From assembly GCF_932526225.1 (NCBI RefSeq), contig NC_064044.1, positions 15,377,453 through 15,441,452 on the forward strand: a stretch of DNA of 64,000 nt. Reading direction: 5' to 3'. Position numbers and translations under genes: made by a program. This DNA comes from Nematostella vectensis. Taxonomy: Eukaryota; Cnidaria; Anthozoa; Actiniaria; Edwardsiidae. Positions 40,989 through 53,289 of the stretch are shown here, in pieces (within the stretch, counting starts at the first letter, position 1; every line of letters starts with the position of its first letter). Under the pieces are notes generated by a model. That model saw only the letters and a list, made by a program, of their open reading frames with translations, had not been told where the DNA came from and made no database searches.

Positions 40989-41633
40989 CTACCACCGGTA
41001 GCGCCCGAAAGGGGTCTGAAAGGTGGTCAGGTACGAAGACTGCTCGTCCAGACGGACATGCCAAAATCCGTTTCGAACATCCAAAACCGTAAAGAACTTT
41101 GCCCCATGCATTTGATAGTTCTCTCTCAGTATAGCGCGATTGAGATCCTTTGGATCTAAGCAAACTCTCAGTTTCCCATTTTTCTTTGGTGCCGCCACAA
41201 GGGAGCTGATCCATTCTGTGGGTTCTGTTACCGGCGTAATCACTTCTTGGCTAACAAGGTCATCCAGCCTCTCTTTAAGCTTCGGTCTTAGTGCCACGGC
41301 GATCCTTCTCGGTGGATGCTGCACTGGCTGTACCGCCGGGTCTAGCCTTATGGTGTACTCGCCGTTTAAGCTCCCCACGCCTTCCTCAAAAACCTTTGGG
41401 AATTGGGAGAGAAACTCCTGTTTTCCCAGAGCCGTTTGTGGCTGTACTGCGTAGACAGGCGCATCACAGGTGTCCGGTTTGTTTAGTCTGTCATTGTTCC
41501 GGTACTCTAAAATCTTCATTCTTACGCAGGCCTTTTGCCCTAAAATCGGACGAATGTCGTTATTGTCCACTAGACGGCAGTCCAGTAGGTAGGATTTTCC
41601 CTTTTTACTGCACGCGTAGTGGCACCCATCCAA
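40989..41633 (-). pseudogene. Ty3/Gypsy RT N-terminal half
   Basis: Contains VGSLNGEYTIRLDPAVQPVQ, HPPRRIAVALRPKLKERLDD, VTEPTEWISSLVAAPKKNGK, LRVCLDPKDLNRAI, then FFTVLDVRNGFWHVRLDEQS (first catalytic Asp) and LTTFQTPFGRYRW, followed by a stop. It differs from the relic at position 1-400, so the two are separate families. Confidence 0.9.
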
Positions 41634-41728
41634 TTACTTTGATTCTCGGGCCTCCATACGCTACTAGCGATGTTTCTTTTGTCCTGACCTTCTCCAACTT
41701 CTCTTCTCCAGAACTTCCTTGTACACCT

Positions 41729-42070
41729 TTAAAGGTACCACATTGCATTGCCCGTGTCGGGCTGAAAGCGTATGAAACTGCCAGACTCTAGCTGCACTGT
41801 GACTAGCTGAGAGTCATCTAACTTGACCGTTGATATTTCGCCGGCCTGGTACATTTCTTCTTCTCCTTCATTATCTTCTTCCAGCGCTCTAACCGACTGC
41901 CCGACTGCCGGCATTTTCACGCAAAGTGATTGTCCACATTTCCGGCACTCCTTGCCGAACGCTGGGCACGATTCCCGATTTGCCGCATGCCTGTAGTTAC
42001 AATTACTACATTCCTTTCGTTGTTGTTGTTTTCGACGAGGTTTTCTTGAGCTTAATTGAGTCTCCACCAT
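41729..42070 (-). pseudogene. Ty3/Gypsy zinc-knuckle and protease region
   Basis: CSNCNYRHAANRESCPAFGK and ECRKCGQSLC give Cys/His zinc-binding motifs. An acidic linker and the retropepsin site FQPDTGNA follow. A base is lost at the active site (about 41,750), which shifts the rest of the protease (to about 41,640) to another frame. Confidence 0.8.
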
Positions 42071-42122
42071 TCTATTTATCTCCGTTCCGGTCGCCGCGTC
42101 TCCTCTACTTTAATTTGGGCGA

Positions 42123-42646
42123 TCATGCTCTCTGAAGCCCTGCATATTTCATCGGTCCGGGCAAGGTTAAGCCTCGATTCTCGCAACAGGCGTTCTCGCA
42201 CTTTGGAGTCTGACCCCGAAGATCAGTCGATCTCTTAAAATCTCCTCTGGCGTTATCGAGTCGAATTCGCAACCGTCTGCGAGTTTCCTGAGAGCGGTTC
42301 TGTACTGATCGTACGGCTCTCGGGGCTCTTGTACCCGCCGATTGAACCGATAACGCTCGAATGGGACATTTAGTCTTGGTTCGCAATATTCGCCAAATTT
42401 CTTCAAGACCGGCTCGATTTTATTGATGTCGTCGCCATCCCAGTTGAAGGTGGAGTACACATCCCGTGCCTCCTTTCTGATGACTGTGAGCAGCGTTGCC
42501 ACTTGTACGGCCTCTGATTTATCGCTTAATTCCGTCGCCAGCGAATAGCTATTCCATGCAAGCAAGAATTTTTTCCATCTGTCTGATGCCTGTGCGTCGT
42601 GGATTTCTAGCGGACCCGGCGGTGGGAGTCCAAATAGCGAGGCCAT
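42123..42646 (-). pseudogene. Ty3/Gypsy gag
   Basis: Start Met at 42,646 (MASLFGLPPPGPLEIHD). A gag region follows: WKKFLLAWNSYSLATELSDK, TLLTVIRKEARDVY, YCEPRLNVPFERYRFNRRVQ, LRDRLIFGVR. A frameshift near 42,200 and a stop separate it from the zinc-knuckle part. Together with the parts to the left it forms one element of about 3.9 kb plus the nested insertion. Confidence 0.85.
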
Positions 42647-42670
42647 TATGTAGCGCAAGTACGTTCACCG

Positions 42671-42680
42671 GCTGCCACCA
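42671..42680 (-). other. Probable Gypsy primer-binding site
   Basis: Minus strand TGGTGGCAGC follows directly after ..CGTTACA. It resembles the TGG-starting primer sites of Gypsy elements, but the tRNA was not identified. Confidence 0.5.
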
Positions 42681-42880
42681 TGTAACGAAAAGCTATTTAG
42701 AGTTTCTATAGGCTTTATTGCGGGTTCGAGATCGATTCATTTGTCTTATTTATGCTCAGTCTATTTTACAAACTGACCCCGGTGTCATATATCAATACTG
42801 TGATATCCGGGGCACGTGGGGGAGCAGTGACTTATTGCATAACAAAATCATTAATAACAAATCACTAACTGAACATAACA
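42681..42880 (-). repeat. Probable 5' LTR of the host Gypsy element, ~200 bp
   Basis: Minus strand ends CGTTACA at the primer site and carries AATAAAGCC near its end. The start at TGTTATG (42,880) is a guess from TG..CA ends, since the second LTR is missing. Confidence 0.45.
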
Positions 42881-42887
42881 ATATTGT

Positions 42888-42889
<2 letters not shown>

Positions 42890-42931
<42 letters not shown>
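42890..42931. repeat. (CT)n microsatellite
   Basis: A pure CT dinucleotide run of about 42 bp. Confidence 0.95.
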
Positions 42932-42934
<3 letters not shown>

Positions 42935-42959
42935 CTATGTTTGTACGCAATTGATATTA

Positions 42960-44478
42960 TTTGCTGTTTCCTTTCTGCACCCTTAATAAATTAAAATAGG
43001 TAATAGGTTTGAAATGAGACATTTTCAGTCAATTTCCTATCCATTGCATTTAATTCTGGAGTAGCATTAACATATGTGGATCCATGGTTTCTCTAAAAAA
43101 AACTGCAGGCCACCATCCTAAAGGGTGAGTGCACCAATGTCTAAGGCATTACTGGAGGTATATTTGTGGATTTTAATTTCCTTGGTGATGGAGTATCACC
43201 AGTAATAAGTGATAGATGAATCTTCCATATGGCACCTGTAGTGTATCTAGCTATATCATTCTCCCTTTGGAATGCTGTTTCTGCATCATTTGTTTCTTTG
43301 CAAGGGCAAAGCTGGTCAAAATGTAGCTTTAATACAAGTGTACATTAATGAAACTTCTATCAACGGAAGGGTTTTTTATTAGAGCAAGGTACTTAAATTT
43401 TTTAAAGCGACAACATCAAACTTGTGCCTTTTCAATTATACATCTGTAAAGAAAACAGTTTTATATCAAACCTAAGATAAAGAGAAAGGGGAAAATATTA
43501 GGAAAGTGCTCATTTATCGTTAAATATTTAAAATAGAGTCATATTTTTTTCAAATACAGTCATACATTTCTCCCTTTTGCCTCTCCCCATTAACTTTTTG
43601 TTATATTTATTCCTCTCTAACCCTAACATAGGTCAATGAACATGGTTTGGTTTGAAATTAGAAATTGAAATTAAGCACTTTTCATTAATAATTTAGGATT
43701 TGCATTCATTTTTGAGTAGCCAGTATGGGTGGATCCAGGGTTTCTAAAACCAACAGGCCAAAGGGTGGGTGCACCAATATGTAATGCATGGCAGGAGGTA
43801 TATTTGTGGAGTTTAGTTTCAACACATTCTTCTGAATAATCAGTTGTGGTACATAAAAACTACAGTAGTGTGTCTATGGGGGGGGGGTAGTGGGTTTAAA
43901 CCCCCCCTTGTGTTTACTTTTTTATTGTTTTCAGTGTATCTTTTCATTCCAAAATCGTTATGAAGGTAAAATAATGACGAAAATGTTTGGGCCAAATCCC
44001 CCCTTGACAAAAAGATAGATCCGCCCCAGATCTACAGTATGGCATCTAAATCTTTGGAATGCTGTTGCATCCTTGATATATTCTTCACAGTCAAAGTTTG
44101 TTAAAATGGTGTTTAGATAAAAAATATACATAGCAGAACTTCTATGAAGGGAAATAAGAATTGACCATTAGACTCTTGAAAAAGCATTCTCATCAACTTA
44201 GACACCTTGAACTTTGACAGCCTTTTTCACACCAAGTTTTAGTATTTTGCCAACTTTCATACTGTATTTTTAATATTATTGAATGAGTGCTTGCTTGATC
44301 CATTTCGAGGGGCCAATACAATTCATGATTACATGGCAGTAAAATTGACATATCTTTAACTCATTAAAAAAACATTCTAAGGACACCTAGATCACCCTAA
44401 AACTACACCTATCAGTTAACACAAAAAGGTGTTAAATGCTGGCTCTGCTTTTAGGCAGTGCCTAAATCTATATATTAT
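42960..44478 (+). repeat. Interspersed repeat R3, copy 2, ending in the R1 motif
   Basis: Same orientation and block order as 34,490-36,090, with the end tcagttaacacaaaaaggtg and then R1 at 44,438-44,478. A run of G at 43,879-43,887 opens a small insert with its own inverted feel (gggggggggtag ... aacccccccttg). No coding sequence. Confidence 0.6.
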
Positions 44479-44927
44479 CATATCAGGGTGCATCACAAAC
44501 TGTCTGTGTGATCAGTTAATTCTAGGCCAAGAAGCATCATTCTGAACAGTATAGACAATATAATGATTCTATTGTAGTCTTTATTTATACATAACATTTC
44601 AAAATTATGAGGAAAGGTACACAAACATCTTACGTAATTTTTACATAGTATTTCACCACACTTCCAGATGACATAGTTCGTGAGTTTATCCACTTCATGG
44701 AGACACCGCAAACACATTGCATCTACACGCTGGCAGAGTGGCCCTGTCTACAAAATGCAATGCTTTGCTGATCAAAACAAAGACTACAAAACGAATACTT
44801 TCCTTTCGTTTATTTAATAAATAATAAATAAAGTAATTTCGAGAAACAAAATTCGTCATTTGCGTCCTTTTCGGGCGATTTCTCGGGCACAAGAAGTTTC
44901 GGGAGTTTCGAGAAACGTGCGCCTGGA
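44479..44927. other. No gene; ctcggg/ttcgag-rich end
   Basis: Noncoding sequence; the last 60 bp (tctcgggcacaagaagtttc, gagtttcgagaaacg) resemble the arms at 15,710-15,860. Confidence 0.5.
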
Positions 44928-45190
44928 GGCCTAGGTTGCCATGGTAACCACTGGCCTGGAGGTTTAGGCTACCACGGTCACAATTGGCCAGGAGAACTTT
45001 GTTGCCATGGTTACTATTGGCCTGGAGATCTATGTTGCCATGGTTACTATTGGCCAGGAAGCCAAAGTTGTCATAGTTGCCCATGGTCAGGGAGCCAAGG
45101 TTGCCATAGTAACCATTGGTCAGGGAGCCAAGGTTGCCATAGTAACCATTGGTCAGGGAGCCAAGGTTGCCATGGTCACCATTGGTGAGG
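44928..45190. repeat. Degenerate ~30-bp minisatellite 3' of gene B
   Basis: Eight or so degenerate copies of ggttgccatggtaaccattg + gtcagggagcc. This is the reverse complement of the unit at 2845-3005 beside gene A. Open frames on both strands (GNYDNFGFLANSNHGN-like) come from the repeat. Confidence 0.8.
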
Positions 45191-45448
45191 GAGTCTTAGT
45201 TGAGTACAGAATGGAAATATTGAACATGGCCGACGCAGCGGAAGCTCATAGCTTGGCAAAACACGCCCCTCGCATCGCGATAGAAGATTACAAGCCCAGC
45301 GATAATGGTGATGATGGTTATGGCGACTGTTACGATCAGGAAATGATATGATGGCATTGCTTCAATTATGACGATGATGTGATGATTCTGATGGTGATAA
45401 TGATCATGATAACGATTGTGATTTTTCCTAAAAATGAAAAGTTAAGTA

Positions 45449-46083
45449 TCACCCAAGCACCCACAAATTGAGAGAATAGCCTGTAGCCGTACCAACAGAG
45501 TCAGACCCAAAGTCAGCTTCAGGATCAAAGATAAAGCTGCCATAATCACTTTCTGTGATCCCGATCCCATGATCCGCCCGGGCGCACGCACTTCCCCCTC
45601 CTCCGATCATCATCACAGCCGCATCTCCACTGCTATACCGACACCAGAACCCGATCTTGTTTCTAGACTGGACAGTTCCGTCACAGGAGGCCTGCTCGAA
45701 GCCATTAGTGCTCGCGTACAGGCCCCCATACGTCACGGTGCAGCTGTGTCTGCACTGGTCACTCACCCAGGAGTCGGTACCGTTGCGTCTTGTGTTGCCA
45801 AAGCTCATCAGTAGCCCCCTCATTGTCTTCCCGCCCAGGCAGTCCCCGGTGGTGACCAGTAGGGGGGTATGGGTGGGGTCATCACTTCGAGTCACCTTGA
45901 TCTCGGTACCACACTTCGTCCAGAATACCGGGGAGATCATGTCGCTGTTGGCTGCTGGGTTTTGCTCATCGCCGATTGCAGAAAGCTGATCGAACCACCA
46001 CAGGCCATCGTCACGCATCCAGTTTTTGGAGTCAGCATTGGAGAAGCGAGCAACAAGGGACCATTTTTTTAATACTGCTAATA
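45449..46083 (-). CDS. Gene B, exon 3: intelectin/fibrinogen-related-like domain and stop
   Basis: Entered in phase 1 after a tttcatatacag acceptor. A second AG nine bases further in (46,075-46,076) also keeps the frame, so tandem acceptors may add or omit three residues. It encodes KKWSLVARFSNADSKNWM, DQLSAIGDEQNP, FWTKCGTEIKVTRSDD, DCLGGKTMRG, SDQCRHSC, NKIGFWCRY, MMIGGGGSACARADHGIGIT and the end SLNLWVLG. It has seven cysteines, one (in TKCGTE) absent in gene A. Probably a secreted recognition domain; ligand unknown. Confidence 0.85.
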
Positions 46084-46329
46084 CTGTATATGAAAGGAAT
46101 GATAGGAACAAATGAAAAAAACCAAGAGTGATATTGATGATCAAATTGATAAAGATGATGATAATGATGATTATTGTAATATTACAACTCTTTGCCTATC
46201 AATCAAAATGTTTTACAGGCTGACATCGTGCTGTTTGTCACGATAGTTGTTAAAAGTTAGTAGTTCAAACGAAACACTAAAATGAAAAAAGCAATCGCTA
46301 AATTCTACGACTCTGAACCTTGGCAAGAC

Positions 46330-49300
46330 ATCTTTGGCAAAGAAATCCTCATAAGGGCAACACATACAGCAGAGACATCCTTATAAGGGCAACACATAAC
46401 ACAGGGAGATCCTTATAAGGGCAACACATAACACAGCGAGATCCTTATAAGGGCAACACACACCACAAAAAAAAAATCCTCATAGGGGCAACACATACCA
46501 CAGAGAGATCCTCATAAGGGCAACACATACCACAGTCAGATCCTTATAAGTGCAACACATACAACAGTGAGATCCTCATAAGGCGAACACATACCACAAA
46601 GAAATCCTCATAAGGGCAACACATACCACAGAGAGATCCTTATAAGGGCAACACATACAACAAAGAGATCCTCATAAGGGTAACACATACCACAGAGAGA
46701 TCCTAATAGGGGCAACACATACCACAGAGAGATCCTCATAAGGGTAACACATACCACAGTGAGATCCTTATAAGGGCAACACATACCACAGTGACATCCT
46801 TATAAGGGCAACACATACCACAGAGAGATCCTCATAGGGGCAACACATACCACAGAGAGATCCTAATAGGGGAAACACTTACCACAGTCAGATCCTTATA
46901 AGGGCAACACATACCACAGTCAGATCTTCATAAGGCAAACACAAACCACAAAGAAATCCTCATAAGGGCAACACATACCACAGAGAGATCCTTATAAGGA
47001 CAACACATACAAAAAAGAGATAGATCCTTATAAGGGCAACAAATACCACAGAGAGATCCTCATAAGGGCAACACATACCACAGAGAGATCCTTATAAGGG
47101 CAACACATACCACAGAGAGATCCTTATAAGGGCAACACATACCACAGCGAGATCCTTATAAGGGCAACACACAGCACAAAGAAATCCTTATAGGAGCAAC
47201 ACATACCACAGTGAGATCCTCATAAGGGCAACACATACCAAAGTGAGATCCTTATAAGGGTAACACATACCACAGTAAGATCCTTATAAGGGCAACACAT
47301 ACCACAGAGAGATCCTTGTAAGGGCAACACATACCACAGTGAGATCCTTATAAGGGTAACACATACCACAGGGAGATCATCATAAGGGAAACACATACCA
47401 CAGAGAGATCCTCATTAGGGCAACACATACCACAGGGAGATCCTCATAAGGGCAACACATACCACAGTGAGATCCTCATAAGGGCAACACATACAACAGT
47501 CAGATCCTTTTAAGGGCAACACATGGAACAGTGAGATCCTTATAAGGGCAACACATACCACAGAGAGATCCTTATAAGGGCAACACATACCACAGCGAGA
47601 TCGTATTAAGGGCAACACATACCACAGTCAGATCCTTATAAGGGCAACAAATACCACAGAGAGATCCTTATAAGGGCAACACATACCACAGAGATATCCT
47701 TATAAGGGCAACACATACGACGGGGAGATCCTCATAAGGGCAACACATACCACAGTAAGATCCTTATAAGGGCAACACATACCACAGTAAGATCCTTATA
47801 AGGGCAACACATACCACAGAGAGATCCTTATAAGGGCAACACATACCACAGAGATATCCTTGTAAGGGCAACACATACCACAGTGAGATCCTTATAAGGG
47901 TAACACATACCACAGGGAGATCATCATAAGGGAAACACATACCACAGAGAGATCCTCATTAGGGCAACACATACCACAGTGAGATCCTCATAAGGGCAGC
48001 ACATACCACAGTCAGATCCTTATAAGGGCAACACATACCACAGTGAGATCCTTATAAGGGCAACACATACCACAGTGAGATCCTCATAAGGCGAACACAT
48101 ACCACAAAAAAATCCTCATAAGGGCAACACATACCACAGAGAGATCCTTATAAGGGCAACACATACCACAGAGAGATCCTTATCAGGGCAAGACATAGCA
48201 CGGAGAGATCCTCATAGGGGCAACACATACCACAGGGAGATCCTTATCAGGGCAACACATACCACAGTCAGATCCTTATAAGGGCAACACATACCACAGT
48301 GACATCCTTATAAGGGCAACACATACCACAGAGAGATCCTTATAAGGGCAACACATACAACAGAGAGATCCTAATAGGGGAAACACTTACCACAGTTAGA
48401 TCCTCATAAGGGCAACACATACCACAGCGAGATCCTTATAAGGGCAACACACAGCACAAAGAAATCCTCATAGGGGTAACACATACCACAGAGAGATCCT
48501 CATAATGGCAACACATACCACAGAGAGATCCTTATAAGGGCAACACATACCACAGAGAGATCCTTATAAGGGCAACACATACCACAGTAAGATCCTTATA
48601 AGCTCATTACATACCGTTGAGAGCTCCTCATAAGGGCAACACACAACAGAGAGATCCTCATAAGAGCAACACATACCACAGAGAGATCCTCATAAGGGAA
48701 ACACATACCACAGAGAGATCCTCATAAGGGCAACACATACCACAGTGAGATCCTTATAAGGGCAACACATACCACAGTGAGATCCTTATCAGGGCAACAC
48801 ATACCACAGAGAGATCCTTCTAAGGGTAACACATAGCACGGAGAGATTCTCATAAGGGCAACACATACCACAGTCAGATCCTTATAAGGGCAACACATAC
48901 CACAGAGAGATCCTCATAAGGGTAACACATACCACAGTGAGATCCTTATAAGGGCAACACATACCACAGTGACATCCTTATAAGGGCAACACATACCACA
49001 GAGAGATCCTCATAGGGGCAACACATACCACAGAGAGATCCTAATAGGGGAAACACTTACCACAGTCAGATCCTTATAAGGGCAACACATACCACAGTCA
49101 GATCTTCATAAGGCAAACACAAACCACAAAGAAATCCTCATAAGGGCAACACATACCACAGAGAGATCCTTATAAGGACAACACATACCACAGAGAGATC
49201 CTTATAAGGGCAACACATACCACAGAGAGATCCTCATAAGGGCAACACATACCACAGAGAGATCCTAATAGGGGAAACACTTACCACAGTCAGATCCTTA

Positions 49301-52300
49301 TAAGGGCAACACATACCACAAAGAAATCCTCATAAGGGCAACACATACCACAGCGAGATCCTTATAAGGGGAACACATACCACAGCGAGATCCTTATAAG
49401 GGCAACACACAGCACAAAGAAATCCTTATAAGGGCAACACATACCACAGTGAGATCCTCATAAGGGCAACACATACCAGAGTGAGATCCTTCTAAGGGTA
49501 ACACATAGCACGGAGAGATTCTCATAAGGGCAACACATACCACAGTCAGATCCTTATAAGGGCAACACATACCACAGAGAGATCCTCATAAGGGTAACAC
49601 ATACCACAGTGAGATCCTTATAAGGGCAACACATACCACAGTGACATCCTTATAAGGGCAACACATACCACAGAGAGATCCTCATAGGGGCAACACATAC
49701 CACAGAGAGATCCTAATAGGGGAAACACTTACCACAGTCAGATCCTTATAAGGGCAACACATACCACAGTCAGATCTTCATAAGGCAAACACAAACCACA
49801 AAGAAATCCTCATAAGGGCAACACATACCACAGAGAGATCCTTATAAGGACAACACATACCACAGAGAGATCCTCATAAGGGCAACACATACCACAGTGA
49901 GATCCTTATCAGGGCAACACATAGCACGGAGAGATTCTCATAAGGGCAACACATACCACAGTCAGATCCTTATAAGGGCAACACATACCACAGAGAGATC
50001 CTCATAGGGGCAACACATACCACAGAGAGATCCTAATAGGGGAAACACTTACCACAGTCAGATCCTTATAAGGGCAACACATACCACAGTCAGATCTTCA
50101 TAAGGCAAACACAAACCACAAAGAAATCCTCATAAGGGTAACACATACCACAGAGAGATCCTCATAATGGCAACACATACCACAGAGAGATCCTCATAAG
50201 GGTAACACATACCACAGTGAGATCCTTATAAGGGCAACACATACCACAGTGACATCCTTATAAGGGCAACACATACCACAGAGAGATCCTCATAGGGGCA
50301 ACACATACCACAGAGAGATCCTAATAGGGGAAACACTTACCACAGTCAGATCCTTATAAGGGCAACACATACCACAGTCAGATCTTCATAAGGCAAACAC
50401 AAACCACAAAGAAATCCTCATAAGGGTAACACATACCACAGAGAGATCCTCATAATGGCAACACATACCACAGAGAGATCCTCATAAGGGTAACACATAC
50501 CACAGTGAGATCCTTATAAGGGCAACACATACCACAGTGACATCCTTATAAGGGCAACACATACCACAGAGAGATCCTCATAGGGGCAACACATACCACA
50601 GAGAGATCCTAATAGGGGAAACACTTACCACAGTCAGATCCTTATAAGGGCAACACATACCACAGTCAGATCTTCATAAGGCAAACACAAACCACAAAGA
50701 AATCCTCATAAGGGCAACACATACCACAGAGAGATCCTTATAAGGACAACACATACCACAGAGAGATCCTCATAAGGGCAGCACATACCACAGTGAGATC
50801 CTTATCAGGGCAACACATAGCACGGAGAGATTCTCATAAGGGCAACACATACCACAGTCAGATCCTTATAAGGGCAACACATACCACAGAGAGATCCTCA
50901 TAGGGGCAACACATACCACAGAGAGATCCTAATAGGGGAAACACTTACCACAGTCAGATCCTTATAAGGGCAACACATACCACAGTCAGATCTTCATAAG
51001 GCAAACACAAACCACAAAGAAATCCTCATAAGGGTAACACATACCACAGAGAGATCCTCATAATGGCAACACATACCACAGAGAGATCCTCATAAGGGCA
51101 ACACATACCACAGTAAGATCCTTATCAGGGCAACACATAGCACGGAGAGATTCTCATAAGGGCAACACATACCACAGTCAGATCCTTATAAGGGCAACAC
51201 ATACCACAGTGAGATCTTCATAAGGCAAACACAAACCACAAAGAAATCCTCATAAGGGCAACACATACCACAGAGAGATCCTTATAAGGACAACACATAC
51301 CACAGAGAGATCCTTATAAGGGCAACACATACCACAGAGAGATCCTCATAAGGGCAACACATACCACAGAGAGATCCTTATAAGGGCAACACATACCACA
51401 GTGACATCCTTATAAGGGCAACACATACCACAGAGAGATCCTCATAGGGGCAACACATACCACAGAGAGATCCTAATAGGGGAAACACTTACCACAGTCA
51501 GATCCTTATAAGGGCAACACATACCACAGTCAGATCTTCATAAGGCAAACACAAACCACAAAGAAATCCTCATAAGGGCAACACATACCACAGAGAGATC
51601 CTTATAAGGACAACACATACCACAGAGAGATCCTTATAAGGGCAACACATACCACAGAGAGATCCTCATAAGGGCAACACATACCACAGAGAGATCCTAA
51701 TAGGGGAAACACTTACCACAGTCAGATCCTTATAAGGGCAACACATACCACAAAGAAATCCTCATAAGGGCAACACATACCACAGCGAGATCCTTATAAG
51801 GGGAACACATACCACAGCGAGATCCTTATAAGGGCAACACACAGCACAAAGAAATCCTTATAAGGGCAACACATACCACAGTGAGATCCTCATAAGGGCA
51901 ACACATACCAGAGTGAGATCCTTCTAAGGGTAACACATAGCACGGAGAGATTCTCATAAGGGCAACACATACCACAGTCAGATCCTTATAAGGGCAACAC
52001 ATACCACAGAGAGATCCTCATAAGGGTAACACATACCACAGAGAGATCCTAATAGGGGAAACACTTACCACAGTCAGATCCTTATAAGGGCAACACATAC
52101 CACAAAGAAATCCTCATAGGGGCAACACATACCACAGAGAGATCCTAATAGGGGAAACACTTACCACAGTCAGATCCTTATAAGGGCAACACATACCACA
52201 GTCAGATCTTCATAAGGCCAACACAAACCACAAAGAAATCCTCATAAGGGCAACACATACCACAGAGAGATCCTTATAAGGACAACACATACCACAGAGA

Positions 52301-52642
52301 GATCCTTATAAGGGCAACACATACCACAGAGAGATCCTCATAAGGGCAACACATACCACAGAGAGATCCTAATAGGGGAAACACTTACCACAGTCAGATC
52401 CTTATAAGGGCAACACATACCACAAAGAAGTCCTCATAAGGGTAACACATACCACAGTGAGATCCTTATAAGGGCAACACATACCACAGTGACATCCTCA
52501 TAAGGGAAACACATACCACAGAGAGATCCTCATAAGGGCAACACATACCACAGAGAGATCCTTATAAGGGCAACACACCACAGAGAGATTCTTATAAGGA
52601 CAACACATACCACAGAAAGATCCTCATAAGGGCAACACTTAC
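46330..52642. repeat. 6.3-kb array of a 32-bp satellite filling intron 2 of gene B
   Basis: Nearly 200 copies of a 32-bp unit: cacagagagatccttataag followed by ggcaacacatac. Common variants are gtgagatcc, gtcagatcc, ctcataagg, aataggggaaacacttacc and caaagaaatcc. Variants recur in blocks (for instance gtcagatcttcataaggcaa then acacaaaccacaaagaaatc at about 46,917, 49,099, 49,774, 50,089, 50,380, 50,669, 50,989 and 51,530), so there is higher-order structure. On the gene's strand each unit reads CTGTGGTATGTGTTGCCC, a 5' splice-site-like word. The last copy runs into exon 2. Confidence 0.95.
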
Positions 52643-52733
52643 CACAGGGAGTTCTTGCGCAGGAGAAGTCCCCCGATTCGTAGTTTGGGATGCAAATACC
52701 GTTGTTGCCACAGGGAGCCCGTTCGCATTCCGT
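52643..52733 (-). CDS. Gene B, exon 2: EGF-like, short
   Basis: Acceptor ttttttag, then ACG GAA TGC..., and donor TCCCTGTG/GTAAGTG. It has 91 nt, entered in phase 0 and left in phase 1, matching both neighbours. It encodes TECERAPCGNNGIC, IPNYESGDFSC, ARTPCG. The first four cysteines fit an EGF domain. The C-terminal third is unusually short, with a fifth Cys just before the donor, as if the end of the domain had been replaced. The final bases and the donor match the satellite unit. Confidence 0.75.
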
Positions 52734-53289
52734 CTAAAAAACAAGGTACGACATTTTATATCTATATCTGTGACTAGGACTAACACTACGGCCAAGTAGC
52801 GAGATTCATACAGTCCATTTTGCTTTGTAAGCTTTCTTGAGAGTTTCTCTTCGGCTGCATAATAAAATTACGCGCCAGTACATCGAAATAAGGGAATTAT
52901 TCATTCCACTCGTCATTACCCAGGAAAAAAAATCATCTGTAATTTTTTGTGTGGGAAAAAGCGACCGGTGATAATTTACCTCGCTCTTTTCTCGATATTA
53001 TAGAACTCACATTAGGGCAAATGAGAAAAACAAGAAGAGATCTGATAAGTAGAATTTACAGGGCAGGCGCGTAGCAAGGTAAGGATGAAAAGTAGGGCGA
53101 ATTCTGGTGTTTTGCATGTTTTTTACATCTTGTTTTCACTGGATTTTAGCTGAAGAGCTACACAAAACTGATAAGGTTTCTAAAAGTATTTTTTAACTAC
53201 TTCGCCAAACACTCAGTATTATTCTTTCCTAAAAACTATGCAAAACCATTTAATTAGAAACAAAAGATCATGACGTCATTATTTATACG
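52734..53289. other. Intron 1 of gene B, left part; repeat-family sequence
   Basis: Intronic sequence. Around 53,230-53,289 it matches 7795-7840 (atgcaaaaccatt, tcatgacgtcatta) and ends with the TACG target duplication. Confidence 0.6.

Noticed and set aside
46330-52642. Regular ~32-bp repeats that could suggest a CRISPR array
   Set aside because: Units are directly adjacent with no unique spacers, vary along their whole length, and lie in a eukaryotic intron.
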